Assembly: GCA_000231825.2 (NCBI GenBank)
Contig: JH720327.1
Location: 689,206-753,205 of the forward strand
DNA length: 64,000 nucleotides
DNA from: Tetrahymena elliotti 4EA
Lineage: Eukaryota > Ciliophora > Oligohymenophorea > Hymenostomatida > Tetrahymenidae
Direction: 5' to 3'
A program made the position numbers and the translations under genes. Below, piece after piece: positions 37,201-48,347 of the stretch. The notes under the pieces are model-generated. The model saw nothing but the letters and a program-made list of their open reading frames with translations, was not told the DNA's origin and ran no database searches. Position 1 is the stretch's first letter; every line of letters starts with the position of its first letter.

Positions 37201-38086
37201 TATTGTTTGAGTTCAAAGATAAATGAAGACCATACAGATAAAGATTTAGATTTTCTAGGAAAAAATCTAGCTTTAGAAATAAGAACTTACATAGGTAAAA
37301 GATATATATAATGCTTAACTAAGATGACATTTATTGGCCACTCGATGGGAGGAGTCATTGCTCGTGCAGCTTTACCTTATTTATAAGATTATTCTTCTAT
37401 TATGTACTCTTATATCTCTATTTGCTCGCCTCATCTTGGTTGTTATGCCAACTCAAATAAATTGATTGATGCAGGTAATTAATAAATAAATATTAATTCA
37501 ATTACTTATTTGAATTATATTATTATAGGTTTATGGATTATGCAAAAAATACATAAAAGCTAAAGTTTGCTTCAGCTTTCAATGAGAGATTCTGATAATA
37601 TAGAAAACACTTATTTATATAAATTGTCCACTAAACCTGGTCTAAATTGGTTCTAAAATGTGATGTTTATATCTAGTTTTGATGACTAATATGTCCCTAT
37701 TACATCAGCAAGAGTCCTCACAATTCCTAATGGATCGTAATTTAGATTTATTAACAATTAAAGACAAATTAAATTAATTCTAAATTTAATTAGGAAATAT
37801 CATAACTAAATGGTAGAAAATATTTGTAAAAATTTTAAATGTGAAACCATTTATAGATTAGACGTCAACTTCAAATTAGATAGGTAAAAAGATCATTTTA
37901 ATAGTCATAGTTACTAACATAACCCAAAGATTATTTGAAAAGCTATAAATCAAAATATAATATATTGTTTTGTTTAATAATAGTTCAATAGACAAAATGA
38001 TTGGAAGAGCTGCTCATATTCATTTTTTAGAAAGCGAACCCTTCTCATAAATGCTAGCTTATTGCTATCCAGAGTTTTTCTAATGA
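34252..38086 (+). CDS. FAM135-like alpha/beta-hydrolase (DUF676 serine-esterase domain)
   Basis: The N-terminal exons (34252-34371, 34432-34491, 34524-34823, 34892-35024) give the FAM135 N-domain: FDQGVYYLEFSIYYQDS, FSIRFCEEEVRMNDLCCFRS and EGLHEFLPIVFDKMHF. After a region not fully resolved (35025-35940), a low-complexity acidic/Gln-rich middle runs to about 37040. The C-terminal hydrolase follows: HLIILCHGFQGNSFDLRSI, MTFIGHSMGGVIARAALPYL (nucleophile Ser), SPHLGCYANSN, SSFDDQYVPITSAR (acid Asp) and MIGRAAHIHFLE (probable catalytic His) before TGA at 38084-38086. All three triad positions are present. In animals FAM135 proteins are poorly characterised putative lipases or esterases, so the substrate here is unknown. 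There is no signal peptide, so it is probably cytosolic or membrane-associated. Confidence 0.85.
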
Positions 38087-39805
38087 AAGCTGATGTATAG
38101 AAAGAAAGAAAGAAAGTAAATAAATAAATCTTAATCAATAAAAAAAACAAATAATTCCTATGGAGCCACAAATAAAAATAGAAAAATAAAGAGTGTACAT
38201 ACATAAAAATAAATATAAAAAATATTTCCCTAATAATTTACTAATCTAAAAATTATTTAATAAATTTATATAAAAATTATTAATTTATTCACAAAAATAT
38301 GCAATTTATATTGTATTCATATAATTCATTTACTTATTTTCTCTTATTTATTCATCATCACTTTTTTTATATCAGATTTTGAACTTCTCAATTAACTTTA
38401 AAATGTTATTTGATTTTTTATTTCTAAATTTCATAGTGTTTGTTCATATCTCTTTTCGATCTTTTTAACTAAATAGATTGTAATTTTAGTTTAATCCATA
38501 GAGTTACCTTCTAACGTAATATGTAAATTTTCAAAATGCTTGTCTTTTTCTTTTATAATTTTAAAGCTTGATGATTTATCAAATAAATAAATAATTCTTT
38601 TTTTTTAAATAAAATAATAGACAACCAAATCATTATTAGTTTTTGAAAAAAAATTAAGCAAATCAAAGTGTAAAAAGAGTCTTCGTATGATCTTTATTTT
38701 TAGTAGTAGTTTGTTCTGAATTTAAAATTGAAACAAAATGCTACTGGGATTATAAATGAGAAAGAAGAGTTTTAATTTTAGATTGCATATGATCCTTATT
38801 TTTAGTAGTTGCTAATAATATGTTTAAAATTGAAAAAAAAATGATAATTAGAGTTATGGTTAGTTTTGAGTTTTTCCCTTTTTCTTTAAAAAGATTTTAT
38901 CATTCATTGACTGATAATTAAATAAATTTGTATGTATTAATAGTCAACTCTTCTTTTGTTTTCTCCTATCTGATTGAATTAATTCTTTTCTTCTTTTATC
39001 ATAGAAACCAAATCCGGATCAAAATTATGTATTAAGAATAATTGATATTACTTTTTCAAGCCCTGTTTCTTTAAAAAAGCTTAAGAAAGAAAGATACACT
39101 TTTCTTTTTACATGAGTAAAATTAATAGTGGGATTACTGATTGATAAAATCACCATTTATTTCGGGTCTTCCATGTAGGAAAATCAAAAATAAATTTTTT
39201 ATGGATAAGGGCAAAATTAATAATTAGTTTGAGGTGGCTATGTTTTGAGTATATTTTTATAATTAGTTAACATACAACTTGATAATTTAAATAATTAAAA
39301 TTTAAAAATCGAAACTTCAAAAAATATTTACACTTAATGAATTTAGGAATAAAAATACATTCATTTACAAAAGAAAGCCATAAAAAAAATGTTAATTTGA
39401 TTGAAAAAAGTAGATTTTTAATTTATTTTTGAATATACTAAATAGTATTTCTTTAAATTAATTAGAAAATACATCTAAAGATCAGACAAGACGCAATAGA
39501 AATGTATCTATCTAAAGCATTAATTATATTGTGGAGTTTTCTTTGTAGAGAGTGAAAAATTATATATTCATTCAATATACATTAGCTGAATCTCATAGTA
39601 AGTAAGAGGGAATGGTAAAAATATACAATTTATGCCTAACCACAAAATCTACAAATTTTTAAGTGTCAATTGAAGTATTAGAATAATCACAACCAACAGT
39701 CATAATTAATAAAGAAAAAAAAAAGCTCAAAATAAATTAATCAATATACAAACAAATTACAATATTAATAGGTATTTATATAGACTAGCTAGTAGACCAA
39801 TAAAA
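38087..39805. other. Intergenic, contains a short direct repeat
   Basis: The stretch around 38680-38755 is partly repeated at about 38785-38855: CGTATGATCTTTATTTTTAG is similar to GCATATGATCCTTATTTTTAG, and both are followed by a TTTAAAATTGAAA block. No coding frame was supported. Confidence 0.4.
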
Positions 39806-40657
39806 ATGTATACTTCATTAGAAGAAAATCCTTTCTCAGAAGATTACCTTCACAGCTTTAACTCTAAAGACATAGTATTGGAATTAATGTGTGGAATCTG
39901 CTATGATATTTCTGTTCAAGCTTAAGAATGCATGTAGTGTGGATAGATCTTCTGTGAGAAATGTATTTAAGACTATAAAAAGAAGAAAAATATTTGTCCA
40001 ACATGCAATAAATAAGGATGGGATCTTAAGAAACCTCATAAAGTTTACTTAAATATCTTTAGTAGACTCCAGTTCAAGTGCTAATCTCCTGGTTGCTTGA
40101 AAAGTTATACTGTTGATAACTTTAAATCTCACCAACATGAGTATCCTAATGAAAATCAAATAATGTATGAATACATTCTTCTTTCGGAATAAGGAATCAA
40201 AATAGAACTAGACCAAACTCTGTAAAAATATTTAGATAAAAAATACAAAAATAATGAAAATAAATTCATCAATTATGTGCAAAATCAAAGATACGAATTT
40301 GATTTCTCAAATAAAAATTCTCTCCAAGCAACAAAATGTTTATCTAATGAAAAATGCACTTTAATTAGAAGGAACCACTCATAGCCATAAAATCTAATAA
40401 AATATTAATGGGTTTGGTTTTGCAATGATTAAAAAAAATGGATTTAATACGCACAAGATTATAACAGGCAACTCAATTAATTTTATGAAACCTTTCTCTA
40501 AAATCCTGATGCAACTTAATAATATAAAATCTAAATTGCTGGAGGTGATTACTAGATTGACTTCAAATAACTCCTCCAAATTAGAATGTCAACTAACTTC
40601 AAAAGAAGTATTTTCAGAAGCCCCGTATTTAATAAAGAAAGATTTATTTCATCTTGA
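39806..40657 (+). CDS. RING-type E3 ubiquitin ligase candidate with two WWE-like domains (283 aa)
   Basis: Single exon of 284 codons. Residues 29-67 form a RING-like zinc module (CGIC, CMQC, FCEKC, CPTC). Residues 92-111 have a possible C2H2 finger (C92, C97, H109, H111). Residues about 119-190 look like a degenerate WWE (YEYILL...NQRYEFDFSN...CTLIRR) lacking the Trp pair. Residues 200-271 are a good WWE (YQWVWFCNDQKKWIQY, then DYQIDFKQLLQIR and FKRSIFR) with W202, W204 and W212. In animals WWE domains bind ADP-ribose units, and RING-WWE proteins such as RNF146 ubiquitinate poly-ADP-ribosylated targets; Deltex ligases carry tandem WWEs. By analogy this protein may read ADP-ribosylation. It lies 0.6 kb, tail to tail, from a PARP-domain gene. 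Confidence 0.85.
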
Positions 40658-41241
40658 TAGACTAAAATATAAATTATATTAATTTAAAAATGAAAAAAAT
40701 ACCATATTTAAACTTATATTATTTCTAAACTCATTTTTTCTTGTATTTTATAATTCCTTTTTTTATAAACTTTCTCTTCAGATAACCTCTCCTTCAAATC
40801 TACTTTTAAATTAACCATTTTTTTACTTATTTCAATAACTTTCTTATTCAAACTTATCAAAAACTCTTTTTCAAATATTAGAAAGTAGATGTAATTTACT
40901 ATTTAATAGTGGCACTAGAATTAAAGCAAAAAATATTTTAAATTTACATAAGAATATTCATTCAATAGATATACTGAAAGTAAAATGAATTAACAAATAA
41001 TAAACACTAAAATTCAAAATAATTGAAAGTTTTTCTAACAAACAAACAAATTAAAAAAATAAATCAGGATTACAAAATTATTAAGTTTATTTATTACCCT
41101 ATACTCTCTAACTTAATTCTTCTCTGTTCGAGTTTTAATTATTTTGAATAAAATTATTTTTATTTTATTTTTTAAATTTAAAATTTTTAAAATGAATTAT
41201 GTTAATTTGAGTATATATGGTAGTTAAATTATTTTTTTATT
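40658..41241. other. Convergent 3' spacer between RING-WWE and PARP genes
   Basis: These 584 A/T-rich bases contain both 3' ends; no further gene was seen. Confidence 0.5.
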
Positions 41242-44152
41242 TCACTTGTAAGTAATTAGATACAGAGGATATGATTTTGAGTTATGATAAACAATATACA
41301 TGTTATTTCCTTGTGCTTGATTACTCATTACTGAATCATATCTGATACCATTTTAGTTGTTGATAAAAGGAGGAGCTGTATATCTTTATGGACCACTGGT
41401 AAATGGTTTTCCTATTAGGACTGTTGCTAAAAACATTTAACCATTTCCTTAAGGAGTTAGGAATTTGTACCCATCTGAATAGAGAGCTGTTTCATGGAAA
41501 TAAGTTCCCCTGCCATACATTCCATCATTTGATAAACGGAAATCGAATCCTTCTTCTTCACTATCATAAATAATTTTAGGTTAGATAGTTCTGGTTCCAT
41601 GGAAAAGAAGTCTCTCTGTTGCATCACCTTTTTCTTAAAGCTTTTATTTTTCGAATAAATAATTCTTCATTAATGCTTTATTTTAAATTCTTTCAACAGA
41701 GATAATTTGCTTTTACAATGTTTTCTTAAACAATTGTATGCTTTAGGCTGCTTCATTAGAGTTTATATCTAATGTAACAAGTTTCAAATTTGATTCTTAT
41801 GGTACCCAAGTACTTGGTAATTAGAGATTTTATTTTAGTGAAATTTAGACTTCTTTTTGTTCTTTAGGTTGGATGCTGTTTAAGTAATTGTAAATTTAAG
41901 GAACAATTCTTCCAACAGTTTTTTTATATCCTTAAATAGTGATTGAGTTGATTCCTAAATGTATCCAGACTTTATGTTATAACTCTATTAAAGTAAATAT
42001 TCTTTAGATTTCTTTAGGAATTTCTTTCTCATTTGGAATCTCAAATAGAATGTATTTATTCTTTTCAATATTTAACTTGACCTGCTTAACTATTTCTATT
42101 GATTATTGCATTCCTCTCACAATTAATTTTGATTTAAACATTTCTTCGTTGTTTAAATTCTCATTTATTTCTTAATCTTCTAGTTCTATTTAACTATTCT
42201 ATTCCTTATTGTCTTCTCTAAGCTTAGCAAAATACTTAAAACCTTAATTATTAGCTCTTTGCTATTCAAAGATGCTTCCTGCTTTAAATGTGATTTCATG
42301 AGTTTTCAAGTTTAATTCACAAATATTTGAGATGAGCTTATTTGTGATAAGATCATACTCAATATAAAATACATGTATACCTATTTTTATATATTACTGT
42401 ATTAGATTCACTATTTCTGGGCTAAAAGATTATTATGATAATGTATTTGTATCAAAACAAGAATATTGGTCATTATCATATATTATTGGTGATGCTAATC
42501 CTTGCAAATTTTTTGTTAACTACATTTCTTAGAGGTCTATAGTGAATGTTTCTATCAGATATTCTTCATTCTAACAAGCCCCCATTTTTTATGAGCTCTT
42601 TAATAATTATTACTATTCAGATTAGCTAATAATTATAAATGCAGAACTAGATCCCAGCTAAATTGATTTATTTATTACTGAAATAGCTTCATTAGAGAAT
42701 TTTTTAACACTTGCAGGATTCTATTAGCAGTAGATGCCAGAATATTGAGAAGAATTTGAGCATGTGATTTCATCAAATATTTCAATTATTTTTTTCTCAT
42801 TTCCATCAGAAACCATAATTAAAATTTCAGAAGGTGATTTAAAATAATTCAAATTCTAAGTTTATGTTGTTAAAAACCTATGAATATTCTATAAGTAATC
42901 TTCTCCTACTGTACTGTGCAAGCTAAGACCAAACTTGAAGAAGCCTCTATTAGATTAATTATTATTATTATTTTCTTAAATGGTTTCAAAAATTCTTCTC
43001 AAATTATAGATGCAACTGTGTTCATCTTTTGATGTTTAAATGAAAAAAGTTATATTTGCCATTTAAATATCGTTCACACCATTAATCCTAAAAGTATCAT
43101 TATAATATGTATTCTCTGAAATTGACTTATCATCAAATTCAACTTATTCTATTAATAGACTATCATGGTGTTGAAGAAGAGGCTTGAGCTATCTAACGGC
43201 TTACTTGAAATTAGGATTACTTTGATACAAATTGAGACCAAAAGAATCAATAAATATACCTTCTTATGCCATATTTATTAATAAGAAGTCAAAGTAGTTA
43301 ATGTTCAACTTATCAGGCTTATCCACTTAGCATATTTTTATTGTCAATGAATTTTTAAGTTCATATTTTTTTAAGACCTTGGGTAAGCAAGTATTTACCT
43401 AGAAGACGTTGTAAGAAGCATCTAAGTTAGCCATATTAAGCTGCGCTGTTTATGAAATAAGTTGTGATGTTTATTTATCCTTTAAGATACTCTTCTTAAT
43501 ATTCATAAACTCATCATAATTACAATCAAAATCTTGTTAAACAATATCTTTCTTAACTTATTCAATTAAACTTTTTAATGAATCTATAAATATCTAGGAA
43601 GACTCTATCTCTATTTCATCCTAATACCTATTATGATATTGCTCCTCTTGATTTTATTGATATACTTCTATAAAACTCTATTCTTAATTAATAAAGTATG
43701 ATATTTTAAGTTGATCTGCCAGTTCCTCCAAACTTTTAATGAATTTATGTTTCATTATTTTCAAAGCTAAGCTATCCTCTATTTTATAAATAGTTCTAAT
43801 CTGATTCGCATCATTTAACTATGAGAAGTATTTACTCTTATGATCCCATAACTTCATTTTTTATTAGTAAATGTCTACTAAATCTTTTAATTAGAAAATA
43901 GTTAATAGTTTTTGAGTTCTCTAATAATTAATTAATTTATTCAAAAGATCTCTATTTTATTTATATTCTAATATCCCCAATTCTAAGATAAAACAATTTT
44001 ATCGAAAAAAAATATTTTATAACAATTAGAATTTTTAACTAATCCCACTTCTATTTTAGTGAATTTTAAATGATTTGCCAGATCTGATTTTGTTTTTGAA
44101 AATTAATATAAAAAATGATAGCAAAAAATGAAAATAAGAAAACTATCTTCAT
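41242..44152 (-). CDS. PARP-family ADP-ribosyltransferase with H-Y-M active site
   Basis: A frame without TGA runs for about 2.7 kb to TGA at 41242-41244. The last ~150 residues are a PARP catalytic domain: LLFHGTRTIQPKI (His at about 41600), GMYGRGTYFHETALYSDGY (Tyr at about 41501), TVLIGKPFTSGP and NNMYIVYHNSKSYPLYLITY. The position of the catalytic Glu of poly-ADP-ribosylating PARPs is Met (about 41300). Family members lacking that Glu usually transfer single ADP-ribose units. The ~700 residues before it are not recognised with confidence; stretches such as ANITFFIQTSKD and LIMVSDGNEKKI could be a degenerate von Willebrand A fold. The proposed start at 44152 (MKIVFLFSFFAIIFYINFQ) resembles a signal peptide or anchor. 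It must be joined through a small intron near 43940-44070 to reach the main frame; otherwise the start is a later Met. Confidence 0.8.
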
Positions 44153-44332
44153 CAAAAAAAACTAAAATCCACAAAATAAAAACTATAATATTTTTCAATA
44201 CTTAAGAAAAAAAAAATATATAATATAATTTAATTTGTGTTATTATGGATAATAGAGCTATCAAATTACAATTAAATATTTAAAAATAAAATAATTGGTA
44301 GGTCCTTCCTCATTTCTCATGAGAATATAATA

Positions 44333-45545
44333 ATGTTGGGATCAGTTAATAATTCTTTCTAAGATATTGAATATTTGTCACAAGTAGAGCTATAAAACAG
44401 TGATTGGCCTAGCAAAAGTCCTGATAAATTTGTATTCTAGCATGATAATTTAGCAATGTTTTAAAGCGTACAGTAATTTTTAGAGAGTGAAAATATTGAT
44501 GCTCTTGATTGGCCAACAAAATCTCTTGATACATCTCCAATTAGGAGCTTATTAAAAAATGAGCTTTAGAGCTATCTAAGTGAAATTAATAACAAAGATT
44601 AATTGTATTAAAAATCTGGACAATTATTTTATAACTCTGAATAAATTAAAAAATGCATAAAAAACTTGTGCTCAAGTTTGCCTAAAAGAATATCTCAAGT
44701 AGATGATAAGGGTAAATATATCATTTTATTGTTGAAATTAAATCTATTAAATGCTTTGATGTAGTAATTTTAAAATAATAAATTTTTATTGCAACTCTTT
44801 ATTCTGCATAAAACACCCTACCTTAGCAGAATTAACTGAGACCCCTATAGATGATATGGATACTTTTAAAAAAGTTATTGAAATACTTTTTATAAAGATA
44901 CTGACATAAAAAAACACATTATTAACACTATACATAGTCTTTAATAAAGGATACATTAAGCTGATTATTATTTATTGCATGTAATTTTATATAATGTCAA
45001 GCAGATATTATTCATAAAAAACAATTTAAAGGATGAGGTGGATAACTTTAAAGTTTTATAATAAAACTTATTTCAACTTTCACTTTTGGAATATTTTGGA
45101 TAGTAGGCTTTTCATATTAATAATTGATTTAATACTTCTATTTAACAAGCTAATTAAATTATATCAATTTATTAATTTGTTAATTAATAAAAAGTTTAGA
45201 AAATTTTTCGCGGAAAATTAATTTTGATCAGGAAAAAGTTCATCAGAAATAAAAGAAAAAACATAGAAGATAGATAAGAATTTAAATGATAATTGAATTA
45301 GTTAGAAATTTAAAGTAATTCAGCATATTACTAATATTTTCTTATTACAATCTAGAGACTGCAAAAAATAGATACATTCAATAAATAAAGTGAATGATAA
45401 TATTTAGTACTCTGTGAAGATTGAAAAGAAAATAAATAATTAAAAAGCTGCATGGATATATTTGAATAGTTTAGAAGAATTAATTAATTAATAAATAGAA
45501 TATGAATTATATACAGATGAAGAAGATTTGTTGGTAATTTTTTGA
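44333..45545 (+). CDS. Unrecognised coiled-coil-like protein (model uncertain, possible frameshift)
   Basis: The ATG at 44333 opens MLGSVNNSFQDIEYLSQ and runs in frame to about 44710. Two short related motifs occur (SDWPSKSPD and LDWPTKSLD). An intron (GTAAATATATC to ACCTTAG) is followed by ELTETPIDDMDTFKKVIEIL. The protein-like continuation (FYKDTDIKKHIINTIHSLQQ) is one base out of frame, at a T homopolymer near 44888. A last exon from about 45355 gives DCKKQIHSINKVNDNIQYS...ELYTDEEDLLV and TGA at 45543-45545. Spaced hydrophobics suggest helical coiled coil. The start is 0.18 kb from the divergent PARP start. No family was recognised, and the model between 44890 and 45350 is incomplete. Confidence 0.45.
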
Positions 45546-46509
45546 AATTTTAAATAACTTAAACTAAAATACATAAGCATATACTTTTTTATTCTGTTTT
45601 TAATATTAAGGGAAAATATTAAAAGTACATGATATGTGGGATAGTAAAATTGAAACACTTTTTTTGGTTTTGAGAATGGTATTTTTATTTTAACACAATT
45701 CGCTGTATATCTATCTATTTTTTAAGCTATCTAGCAAGAGTTCTTTATCTTGTTTGTGAATTTCACATTTTATAAATTAGTTAGCACTCTTTAGAATTTA
45801 CTTTGTTTTTTTTGAAATATCATGTTTAATTTGACATTACCCTCACACAGTCTCATAGCAATATTTATATGAAGTATGATAAATATTATTTAAGGTATTG
45901 CTAATAAGAATGTTAGAGGGAGGGACTTGCCAGTGATGAATCAATATTAACAATACATTTCTTAATTTATATTTTGAGTTGTTTAGATTTATTTATTTTT
46001 ATATTATTTAATTAGTAGAAGGAATACCAAGCAACAAATTTGGATTATGGTATTACAAAGCCATTGTAGTAAATATTTAAAGAATGTTCTTCTAATAAAT
46101 TTTTTCTGCCTGTGCATTTTTGTAATTATTTTTATTTTATTATTATTTATTATTGTTTTGCTGTTTATATTTTGTATGAATCAATCAGTGAGTGAGTGAG
46201 TGAATGAATGAGAGTGTGTGTGTGTTTTTTTAAGAAAGTGAGAGTTAAGTGTTTTCATTTTATTTTGTTTAATAGGAAGAGATGAATCATCTTTTCCAAT
46301 TTGTTTGTGTTTTTAAATGTTTTTATCTGTGTCTTCAGATCAAAAAAGCAGGAATATTTTCTTGCTTGAAGATTTCGTTGACTTCTTCAGCTACTTCCTA
46401 TCAATTTTAATAAAATTTGAGTTAATAATAAGCAATGAAGGGAATTTATATTGTAAGAATGAGTGAAGGAAATATATCACTTTAGACTTTAAATAAATAA
46501 AAATTAAAG
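45546..46509. other. Intergenic with GTGA/GT microsatellite
   Basis: A GTGA/ATGA/GT repeat occupies about 46187-46226. No coding signal was seen. Confidence 0.5.
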
Positions 46510-48347
46510 TCAAAGTGTGTATTTTTGTATTTTTTATTATTTAATATTATTTAAAATAGAAAGAAAATTTGTTACAATATCTTAAGAATCAACAGATTCA
46601 AAAGAGTTAAGCCTTTTCTTTCTTTCTTATTTGAGTAAAGTAATTCTTTCACCCACTTCAGTTTATTCTGTAATGCTTTCCATCTTTTCCTTTTCAGCGG
46701 CTAGCTTAGTTTGAATTTTATTGAATCTTCTCTTAGAGTTGAAGCGGATGCTCTCTTCAACCAACTTGCTGTTTTCCTTTTCTTCTTTTCTGAACTTGTT
46801 CTATAATATAATAAAGATAATTGTTATTATGAAGAGACATTTGAAGAGAATTTTTTATAAGAAATGAATAGAAGAATGAAACTAGATTCGCTTCTAATTA
46901 AGCAAAAATTATAATTATTATTAAATAAATTCTTTCAAGGTTAAAGGAGACCCCTTCTTTTTTGGATTATTCGTTTAACTTCATTCAAATCTGAAAAATT
47001 AAATTTTTGAAATTTATTTTAAAAATAAACAAATAATCAAGGTTCAGTCCAGCTCTTTTCAAAGGATGGTGGGGAGCTGCTGCCATTAAATTTAAATTTA
47101 TATAAAAGAAAAATTTTGGATTGATGTATTATTTTATGGCAATAATTGTTAATTCTATAAATAGATTTAGTGGCTGTATGTATCACCAGACTGCTTCAAC
47201 AAAAAAGCAGTTTTCTTTGAATTGAATGAAATTAGTTCGTCATCACTCAGTTTGAAATTAAAAAGTGATGATATCCCTTTTAGCTTATCAATTACAAATT
47301 TATAAGATTTGCAGATTTTTAATTATTCATAATAAACGAATGATCAAAGATTAATTAATGACCAAAACAACAACAACAACAACTACAATCAATCTATCAA
47401 TCTTAGTTTGTTTGTTTTTTAATAAATAATTAAATGATTTATTTTGTTTTCTTGTTTTGCTAGATTTCTCACAATTTGTATCGAATTAGTATTCAATTAA
47501 TTTGTTATATCTAGTAATTCTATGTCTTATAATCTAATGAGTAACAAAAACATACCTTGATTTGAGCACGGGTTCTGCCAAGGAAAAGCTTTTAGATAAG
47601 TGAGAAATCAGTGCCAAAGACTTGAAGTCCCTTGAAGAACCTGAGAGTTTCTTCATCAGACCATTTCTTAGTGTGTTGCTTTTTGGCAAAAGTGCTGCCA
47701 TTAACACGGGCATTAATTTTTTCCTTAACTAGTTTAGGATCTATGGAGGGGGCCTAAGTTTCAGCAGGTTGAGGAGATTCAATTTCTTCTTCAGCTCCAT
47801 TCTTAATATTTTTTTATTATCTTTGTTTGAGGACCTTTTGTTAGCGGGCCTTTTCTTCAAAGAGAGAAGGGATGCCGCTCTTGGTATCTGAAATGATTTA
47901 CTCAAGAGTGAGTTCTTCGCAATTAAGTTGAAGGAATGATTAAGCTCCCTTGTAATCACCAACTGTGCTAAGCTCTTCTTAACCTGTAAAGGTAGAAATA
48001 GCACGAGAAGAAGATGACTATGAATAACTTGTTGAAACTTTAGTTAAAATGTCAAACTAAGCTGATGCTTCGAAGTCATCGTCATCATCATCTATCTTGA
48101 GAACTCTCTTCTTCTTAGAGCCCAATTAAGTTGATGCTTAATCATTATTACTGACAATCATAAGCTTTACAGCATTCTCGTTGACTTTTCTGAGCTTATG
48201 AACAACATCTTAGAAATTCATATCTGAATCGGAATCTTATAACTCTTTGCTTGATGCTTGGGTATTGTTAATTTGCTCTGGAATAGCGATTTCAGCTAAG
48301 GGTAATCCTTCAGATACCCTAGTATTTAATTCTTCCTGCAAAGACAT
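46510..48347 (-). CDS. BDP1: TFIIIB subunit BDP1 (B''), 360 aa
   Basis: Two exons (48347-47556 and 46800-46510) join to 361 codons through a 755-nt intron. Residues about 215-275 carry the BDP1 SANT domain and its basic tail: KKWSDEETLRFFKGLQVFGT, DFSLIQKLFLGRTRAQIKNK and FRKEEKENSKLVEE, spanning the splice junction. BDP1 is the RNA polymerase III initiation factor that, with TBP and BRF1, locks TFIIIB onto tRNA and 5S gene promoters in the nucleus. The N-terminal half is acidic and Ser/Gln-rich (KIDDDDDDFEASAQ), and a Lys/Glu coiled coil follows the SANT domain. It is shorter than animal BDP1 and close to a minimal core. Codon use is visibly richer in G/C than the surroundings, as expected for a constrained housekeeping gene. 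Confidence 0.9.
47041..47215. other. GC-richer hairpin-forming segment inside BDP1 intron
   Basis: Within an A/T-dominated intron, 47041-47085 is strikingly GC-richer. It contains the inverted repeat CAGCTC...GAGCTG. About 110 bases on, ACTGCTT...AAGCAGT forms a second perfect 7-bp stem (about 47192-47214). Two stem-loops in a host-gene intron would suit a small nucleolar RNA, but no diagnostic H/ACA or C/D boxes were established on either strand. Confidence 0.25.

Noticed and set aside
40425..40682. Plus-strand 85-codon frame and a minus-strand 61-codon frame at the same place
   Set aside because: Both overlap the WWE-coding part of the single-exon RING-WWE gene in other frames.
44880..44895. 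Programmed ribosomal frameshift as in Euplotes
   Set aside because: No slippery stop context is present and the rest of the window gives no sign of programmed frameshifting; an error or mutation at the T run is simpler.
47741..48004. Minus-strand 87-codon frame rich in Lys/Leu
   Set aside because: It is an out-of-frame shadow of BDP1 exon 1.
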